NCBI GenBank assembly: GCA_029378245.1
Contig: JARKIF010000007.1
Span: forward strand, 1,860,001 to 1,924,000
Direction: 5' to 3'
Length of the DNA stretch: 64,000 nucleotides
From: Roridomyces roridus
Taxonomy: Eukaryota; Basidiomycota; Agaricomycetes; Agaricales; Mycenaceae
Shown: piece by piece, positions 57,391 through 64,000 of the stretch
Numbering within the stretch: the first letter of the stretch is position 1
Layout of the letters: each line of letters opens with the position of its first letter
Program-made: the position numbers and the translations under genes
Notes under the pieces: model-generated
What the model was told of the DNA's origin: nothing
Seen by the model: only the letters and a program-made list of their open reading frames with translations
Database searches by the model: none

Positions 57391-58590
57391 ATGCAACTGG
57401 CCCTCGAGCTACTCCAGACCATCCTTTCACTCCTCGAGCGCCCCGAGTTGTTGGTCGTCCGAATGGCAAACCAGACATTGCGCACCCTCGCCACTCCGCT
57501 CGCGCTCCAAGAGGTCGGCGTGCGAGATACGGTTGCGAGCGCTGAACGATTCATCGCGCTGAAAGAGTCGGCGAGCCAGGACATCATACAGAGTGTGCGG
57601 AATGTGGTGTTTCGCGATTCTACAGGTGATGTGGACCCATTATACCACAGCTCGGCCACTGATGCAGCAATTCAGACGGATGGACCGATGTCCCCGACGA
57701 GGAATCCCGTCTTGTCCAAGTACCGCGCGCGATGTCCGACCTCAACTCCGTCTTTCCTCAGCTCACAGCCCTCCGTCTCGAATTCACCGAGTTCTTCTAC
57801 GAGGATGTATTCTCCGACACCGAATCGACCTACTGGTTGAAACTGCAGCACGCGATACTTGAAGCAGTCACCTCTACGCGACTCAAAAGTCTTACATTGT
57901 ACAACCTCATCACGATGCCCAGTCCTCTGTTTGCTTCCGACGCGTTTGCAGCGTTTCTCAGCCCACTAGAGACGCTCGACATCGAAACGTTGGGACCGGA
58001 TACTTTGACTGAGGGCGTGTTCTCCGCGGAACCACTCGACGAATTTTGGGCACAGATGGGCGGAGTGCTGTCAGCCGCACAGGTACGCCTTTCTCGTCTC
58101 ATCCTCTTGATCTCACCATTATTGCATGCAGTCCGTATCATCCCTCCGCCTTCACAGTCACGAGCTCCTCGGGGCTTTTCCCACCCTCACCCTTCCCATC
58201 AAACCATTCCCCAACCTCACATCCCTCCACCTAACGGGCCTCTGCGCTCAAAACGAAGGCATTGAATCGTTCCTCCTTCTGCACGCCTCCACCCTCCAAT
58301 GCCTCACACTCAACAAGTGCCCGCTCTATGGTGACGAGAGAGAGTACGCGCGCCCGTGGGCTGCCGTTATACACACCCTTGATTCGGACGCCGGGTTGAC
58401 CGAGTTGGTCGAATTGAATGTGGATGAGGAGACGATGGGGTACTGCTATATCGACCCAGGGTGGGGGATCATGACTACAGACATGGAGGACGAGGCGGAG
58501 GAAGCCCTGCGAGTCGATAGGGAGGATGACTTGAGGGCGTTGGAGGCGTGGCGTGAGGCCGTCGAGCGGAGGAGGATGACCAGAGATTGA
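57391..58590 (+). CDS. F-box-like / leucine-rich protein 2
   Basis: Paralogue of the 44-kb gene. The start at 57391 gives MQLALELLQTILSLLERPEL (an upstream in-frame ATG at 57274 is possible). A GT-AG intron joins VFRDST to DGWTDVPDEESRLVQVP; leucine-rich segments follow: FPQLTALRLEFTEFF, LKSLTLYNLI, LSPLETLDIETLGPD, and after a second intron SVSSLRLHSHELL, FPNLTSLHLTGLC, TLQCLTLNKCPLYG and LTELVELNVDEETMGY. It ends AVERRRMTRD. Frame is intact. Probable SCF substrate adaptor. Confidence 0.8.
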
Positions 58591-59065
58591 TTGATTCAGT
58601 GCCAGAACCTATACAAAAGACGCATAGACCTCCATCCCTGCCGAAAAGATATGATTCAAGTTTCCGCTCTTCAAATTTTGCCTTGCCATGAACACGAGTA
58701 TGTATAGACGTGTCTTCCGGGAATGCGATAAAAAAAAAAGCCGCACTGAGCGAGGCATGAAGATGGATGAGAGAGAATGAGAGACGCAGAGAACGTCGCG
58801 GCACGTGACACCATGTCATTGATCCGATCACATATCAAATCTGATTCCCTTTGCTCTTGACCACGAACATGGTTCGGCTCTCAAGCCTTGCTCAAACCCC
58901 AGCGGGAGTTTTCCCCGGGCAAAGACGATCTGAAAATTCCCCTGGCTGATATCGGGTTTTGCAGAGGCCGAAATGGCAGATAAAATGTTTATTTCGACGG
59001 CTTGAATGTACGTCTATTCACTATAAAATACCCAAACCCCGACTGTCTAGAACTTCACCACTGTC
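58591..59065. other. Intergenic
   Basis: 475 bp, including an A-run at about 58729-58739. No gene recognised. Confidence 0.4.
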
Positions 59066-59927
59066 ATGTTCGACACCTCTGCATCCTCTTCGCTTGCGAA
59101 CTTCTCGAAATTCAACCCCCTCGCGTCTCTCCACGCGGGCATGGGCACCATCGTGACGAGCGAAATCACTCCCCGGGTCTTCATCGCCGACTGGTTCGTA
59201 GCGCAAAACTGGGACGCCCTCAACGCGCTCGGCATCACACACGTGGTGAGCGTCTGCGAAATCCCGCCGCTCATCAGCAGCAGGATCGCGCACATGCATG
59301 TGTGCATCGTAGATCTTCCCATTGCCGATATCTCGGACCACTTTGAGAAGACGACCAAGTTTATGCGGGATGCGCTGGCGACGGAAGGGACCAAGATTTT
59401 GGTGAGCCCGTGTTTTTATCCTCTTCGAGTGCGACTTATTCGGCCGATAGGTACATTGTTTAGGCGGACTGAGCCGCAGTGTCTCCGTTGTTTGCGCGTA
59501 TCTCATCGCTGCGAAGGGACTGACCGCATCCGAAGCTTTGGCCTATGCCAAGGACCGTCGCAGCATCGCGCACCCTAACATCGGCTTCCGCGCACAACTG
59601 CGCAAGTGGGCTCTTGTGCACGGGCTCCCAGATAGTACCGACGATGATCAAGTCAGTCCCATGATTCCCCACCTGGGAATCACGAGTCACCTCCCGAAAC
59701 TTCCCGGTTCTGGAATCCTCCAGCATGGTATTGTGGGAAAGATGGTTGCGGATAGCGTTGGCAGACTTGCGGGGCACGGCGGGAGCGAGACGGATATCCT
59801 CCAGATTGCTCGTGTGAAGGCACTGGGGCCAGATTGGGTCCCCGGATCGACTACGACTGTGGTGACGCATACGACGTTGAATTCAGACCAATCGGTCAAC
59901 GTGGATGTTGCGGTGGCTCATGCTTAG
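59066..59927 (+). CDS. Dual-specificity protein phosphatase
   Basis: Removes phosphate from Tyr and Ser/Thr residues. The start at 59066 gives MFDTSASSSLANFSKF. The DSP fold begins IVTSEITPRVFIADWF, LNALGITHVVSVCE and IVDLPIADISDHFEKTTKF. The intron 59402-59450 (GT-AG) brings in the active site VHCLGGLSRSVSVVCAYL, which matches HC-x5-R with the following Ser. Then the helix LTASEALAYAKDRRS and FRAQLRKWALVHGL. The C-terminal third (to VAVAHA) has no domain I recognise. The general acid Asp would be in DLPIAD. Confidence 0.9.
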
Positions 59928-60253
59928 ATTTGTAAGAGCCAACTCTACCACAATCCACGCTGTTCCTGACGGATTCATACAGCATCATGTAATCTCCATA
60001 ATCCAGTCCCCGGGCAGTATTCAAACTGCGAGGGAAATTCTACTAATTATATCCAAACATCTACAACTCCGCGACGTTGGCGCACCTAACATGCGTGTTG
60101 TCCTGTGAACATATACTCTAAGTCCTTCTTGCGCCAATAAGGTTTCAGCGGGCCTAATAATACAGAAAACTTGCGAGAAGCAGCAGGTACGCCACTGCCA
60201 CCACTGACATTCTTCCGCGAGCGAGTGCCCTTTCCTCACTTCCTCCCACCTTC
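59928..60253. other. Intergenic between phosphatase and P450 genes
   Basis: 326 bp, no feature recognised. Confidence 0.4.
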
Positions 60254-62455
60254 ATGCCGGGTATCCTAGGTTATTGGCTCGTCGCCACGGGCGTTGGAGC
60301 TCCAACCGTAGCATTGATACTGCTTTTCTGCCTGGGACGTGCGGCGAATTGGAGTATCAGGAAAATCCCCGGGCCGTCCGCACCGTCGTGGATATTTGGT
60401 GAGCACTCCCCTCCAGACCCCACCTCCATTCTGAAACGGTTCACAGGAAATATGACGCAGCTGCTCCTCCCGAAACAATACGGGGACCACGAATTCAATT
60501 GGCAGAGGTCTCATGGAGCCGTGTATCGCATCAAAGGGTGCTTCGGAGTAAGTATTCAATGTGGCCTTCACTTGCTATCTTTTTCATGGGAGACCAGGAA
60601 GACCGACTCATGTTATCCGACTCAGGGGCTCTACAGTCCATCATCGGCAGCACGAAATTTGAACATACGCCGGTGTTTCACAATATGGTCAAGTTGCTTT
60701 CCGACGAGGAGAGTCTTTCTGTCGTCAAAGGTGCGTATTTGGCTCTTTCAGCCCGACATTGAAACGATAATTGCCATAGGTGAACGACATCGACGGCTTC
60801 GTGCCGCTTTAAACCCGAGATTTTCTGCCGCTGCGGTCCGTCAGTGTGAGCCCACGATGCAAAGGGCGGCGCAGACAGTGAGTTCTTCCGTCCTTTTCAT
60901 GTCCTCAAGTCAATCTAGCGCAGATCACGGAAAATTTGAACGCAATGCTGGATACCGATTCAGGACAAGAGATTGACATGTACCCGTTACTCGCGACGGC
61001 GACTCTTACTGCAATCAGCCAAGGTGCGCACACCACAACTTTCCTCTCAATCCCAGAGCTCAATTTACGTGGCACAGCGGTCCTGGGTTGTGCGACCGTA
61101 GACGCAGAGATGATCAAGGAATTCGTGCGGAAAAACACACGAGCGGCGTAAGCTTCAACTCGACTACCCGAACCATCGTTGAACAAGTTGCAGCGCCCTT
61201 ACAGCGGGTCTGACATCCACTTCAATTCTCGCTGATGCCATCGGTGCGCGTCTACCAGAGTGGGTTTGGGATCTGGCGACACTGCTGCCTCTGGAGGCTT
61301 TCAGTGTCTTGCGAAGAGTACGACAACTCGCTAGGCGGATTGGACGTCGAGTTGTGCAGGAGAAGAAGAACGCCGCGCTACATGAGGGCGGCAACGACGT
61401 GTTCACACAACTTCGTGAGTATTCGTTTCGCGTTTGTTGATTCTGTGCATTCAAATTCCCCAGTCAACTCTGAACGGTCAGACAAGATGAAACGGGCGTC
61501 CTTGACCGAGGAAGACGTGATAGCACAGACCAGTTTGTTCCTCATCGCCGGACAAGAACCAGCAGCGCATACTCTGGCTTTCGGGCTTCTCGAACTCGGA
61601 AGGAACCTCCAACTTCAAGATCGTCTCCGGGGCGAGGTCCTCTCATCTGGGCTTGCGTACACCGATATGCCTCTCCTGAATGCGTTCATCAAGGCAAGCC
61701 AGTTTGCCATTTGACTCTTGACTCTTGATGGAACTGATCTTCTGTACAGGAAATTCTCAGACTCTACCCGATAAGTCCTCTCATGGAACGGGTCGCAGTC
61801 GAGGACACGATAATCCCACTGGCGGAGTGCATTACTGCCGTTACTGGAGAGCGCGTTTCGCAGATCCCAATTCGCCGGGGTCAAATTGTGAATTTGGCGA
61901 TCGCTTCGTATCAGAGGTAGGGGCCTGGATGGAATGGGGGATGTAATTTGCTGATTGTATAATTGTACTTCAGATTAGACTCGTTATGGGGTCCGGACGC
62001 ACACGAGTTCAAGCCTTCGCGATGGCTTGGAGGTGCGGCATATCAAGGAGGGGGTACCGTTGGCCCGTATGCGAACTTGTCTGTTTTCTCTTCTATCTGA
62101 AGTTTGCGGCCCAAGCTCATTCTTAGACAGGTTGGCCTTTTTCGGCGGCCCGCGTACTTGCCTTGGGTCAGAGTTCCCTGCAACGTTTGCTTCAAATACT
62201 GACGAGCATCGATTCTAGTTGGCGTTTTGCGTGCGTCGCCCTCCTCCTGGGGTTTGCTTCGACTAATCAAGGCCTCTCTCTCATAGGACTTTGGAAATGC
62301 AGATAATCTTCAGCGAGCTCGTCGCCAACTTTTCGTTTGCTCTACCCGAGGGTGGAGACTCCGTGGGCGTGCGGGTGCAGGGAGCGACGATACTCAGGCC
62401 TGTGACTTCTACCGGCGAGAAGGGTGCGGTGCTCTGCATTGCGAGGGTCTCGTGA
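60254..62455 (+). CDS. Cytochrome P450 monooxygenase
   Basis: ER-anchored haem monooxygenase. N-terminal anchor GVGAPTVALILLFCLG, proline hinge IPGPSAPSWIFG, then HGAVYRIKGCFG; helix C region GERHRRLRAALNPRFS; I-helix FLIAGQEPAAHTLAFGL (a variant of AGxDT); ExxR in EILRLYP; PERF-like DSLWGPDAHEFKPSRWL; haem loop LLAFFGGPRTCLGWRFA with the Cys ligand. The haem loop needs three introns, including a 12-base exon at 62219-62230. It ends GAVLCIARVS. Many GT-AG introns; no frame break needed. Clan not assigned. Confidence 0.92.
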
Positions 62456-62601
62456 AGGATGGATGGCTTTTGGGATTTTGGCAGAACTACGCGTGCTGGG
62501 CACGGCACGCATTTCCATTCGAGTTTTTATTCTCATCCTACATATAAAACCGAGAAAAGAAATCCGTATACATATATTGTACATTCTTCGTAACGATGGA
62601 T

Positions 62602-63730
62602 TCACCTCCTTTCCCGATACCTATCAAGCGCCTGAAGAAATTGGAGGTCGAGAAAGACTCCGGCTGGCAAACGGCCCCACGGGGACGGGTTCAAAATGCG
62701 CATTGCCCTGGACGGCGGATCCGCGACGAAGTAATCATACTCGAGTGCCGAGTGCTCGAGCCGTTCACTCGACATCCGGCTCAGATCGAACCACCACGAG
62801 TTTATGGGGCACAGATCCGGCTCAGGGCTGACCTGGGCGAGGGGTAGAGTCCACGTAAGGCAGTCACCGACCCAGCGGAGGAGGTCAAAGTCGAATTCGG
62901 GGCTCGCTGGGACAAGTGAGGCGGAGAGCATTTGCCATCCGCGGTCCGCGTACTTGCGGCGTCCCTCCTCTTGGCTGGCGTGCGTGCCGCTGACTTTCAA
63001 CGCCTGTTTGGTGATGAAGGTCGCCCGTGGGTAGAGCGCGTAGGCGGTAGCGTGGGTTATGACGTTCATCACACATGCTAGCGAGTGTGATGTCAGGCAG
63101 CATAGCAGAGGACAATGAGCAGAGACCGACTGGAATGAAAGCTGAGGATGACCTCCATTGGGGCCGACTCGGAGAGTATAAGCTGAATCTTTTTATCATC
63201 CTTTTGAAAGTCGAGGATGTCCGCGATGCCCCGAAGAGGGTAACTCGCTGTCCGAGGGAGGAGGCTCTGAGCAGTAAGAAGCTGCTCGAAGACATCGAGG
63301 TCCTGTTGCTCCCGAGGCTGGAAAATATACCCAGTCTCCAGAATAAAATGAATAACAGGGTCCCCGCAAGTCCTGTTCACGTAAATATCGAGGTCCGAGC
63401 TAGGATAAGTCGTTCTGTCGAGGAATTGAAGAGCAACGGATCCAGATATCAAGGCGGATGTTTCCGCTTGAATCTGTCGGAATCGCACTACTTGCTCATG
63501 ATCGCCGAGGAAGGGAGACAGGAGGCGGGTGAGGTTGAAGCAGATTTCGTGGACGAGGTCGTGGATATATCGGCAGGTCTGCATCAGTCGGACGAGCTCC
63601 CGCGCGGGGAGCTGGGCAAATAATGCGTCGTGGGGACCCATTCCGAGCTCGCTGGATTCGATGAGCTCCAAGAAGACGCAATTGCCGCGTTCTCTCACAA
63701 GAATTGCATGGCTGGCGATTTCTGAGCCAT
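62602..63730 (-). CDS. F-box-like / nucleotidyltransferase-like protein, copy 3 (NTase-3)
   Basis: Start at 63730 (MAQKSPAMQFF) spliced to ELGMGPHDALFAQLPAREL. Signature LISGSVALQFLDRTTYPSSD with DLDIY; ILDFQKDDKKIQLIL; APMEVILSFHST; VMNVITHATAYALYP. It is more diverged than copies 1 and 2: the Asp in VILDFHST is Ser here (VILSFHST), whereas the acidic residue before KKIQL is kept (Glu, Glu, Asp in the three copies), making that residue the better candidate for a third catalytic acid. The tail ends LQALDRYRERR. No GMC gene is adjacent; the P450 gene converges on it. Confidence 0.78.
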
Positions 63731-63834
63731 GTTGGTGCGGGCAGCGGCAGCCTGAGTCCGAAGCCCTGATTCATGTCACATGATCGGTATCAACCAATCA
63801 ACTCCGAGTCTGCTTTTACTCACCGTAGCTCACC

Positions 63835-64000
63835 ATGGACCCAATCGTCGAGCACCTCCACACCAACTACATGCCTACAGAACCTGAAATCGACCTTATC
63901 CATGCTCATCTGGCTCCATACGAGACAGAATTGGCTCGACAGGAAAACCTCATCCGCGACTTGAGCGCTCAGCGAGACCAAATCAAAGACTATGTCGATC
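63835..64000 (+). CDS. F-box protein N-terminus, cut by the window edge
   Basis: The ATG at 63835 gives MDPIVEHLHTNYMPTEPEID, then HAHLAPYETELARQENLI and RDLSAQRDQIKDYVD, a short coiled-coil that in mushroom F-box proteins directly precedes the F-box. It is divergent from NTase-3, with starts 104 bp apart. Confidence 0.7.
   Translation, partial: MDPIVEHLHTNYMPTEPEIDLIHAHLAPYETELARQENLIRDLSAQRDQIKDYVD

Overview
The window looks like nuclear DNA of an agaric-type basidiomycete (Agaricomycetes, probably Agaricales; a repeat-rich genus such as Mycena is only a guess). Genes are cut by many 45-60 bp GT-AG introns, and several encoded families are typical of mushrooms: DUF6593, an agaricomycete family with a kinase N-lobe-like segment, C2-NACHT proteins, F-box/LRR families, aryl-alcohol-oxidase-like GMC enzymes and P450.

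Layout. 0.5-15 kb is a conserved block: E2 ubiquitin-conjugating enzyme, DUF6593 protein, OMA1 metalloprotease, BAR-SH3 adaptor, Rheb GTPase, TFIIE-alpha, secreted GH53 galactanase and an old-yellow-enzyme reductase. 15-22 kb carries an aminoglycoside-phosphotransferase-like kinase, a one-TM protein, an F-box-like/nucleotidyltransferase-like gene (NTase-1) and a GMC oxidoreductase (GMC-1). 22.9-29.2 kb is one NmrA-like gene split by a very young Ty1/copia retrotransposon (299-bp LTRs differing at one base, 5-bp target duplication, intact Gag-Pol of about 1503 aa). 29.6-35.6 kb is a C2-NACHT gene broken by two insertions. 36-43 kb is a gene-poor repeat island with nested hAT-type elements. 43.3-49.5 kb has a GMC relic, an F-box gene, a SAM-like protein, the agaricomycete family gene and a DUF2855 protein. 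50.3-52.05 kb is another terminal-inverted-repeat element. 52.1-56.1 kb is an inverted second copy of the GMC + NTase pair. 56.4-64 kb holds an F-box relic, an F-box gene, a dual-specificity phosphatase, a P450, a third NTase copy and the start of another F-box gene.

Functionally the left block is housekeeping (ubiquitin, TOR/Rheb, transcription, mitochondrial quality control, endocytosis). The rest is accessory: secreted or redox enzymes and fast-evolving, duplicated F-box, NTase and NLR-type families. The GMC/NTase pair has been duplicated as a unit.

Two cautions. Many otherwise intact conserved genes in 2-15 kb need one base skipped to stay in frame, nearly always at a short homopolymer, so I read these as probable base-calling errors. 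Several introns are GC-AG and must be spliced to recover the protein. Exon boundaries were inferred by eye from reading frame, splice dinucleotides and family knowledge; no database search was run.
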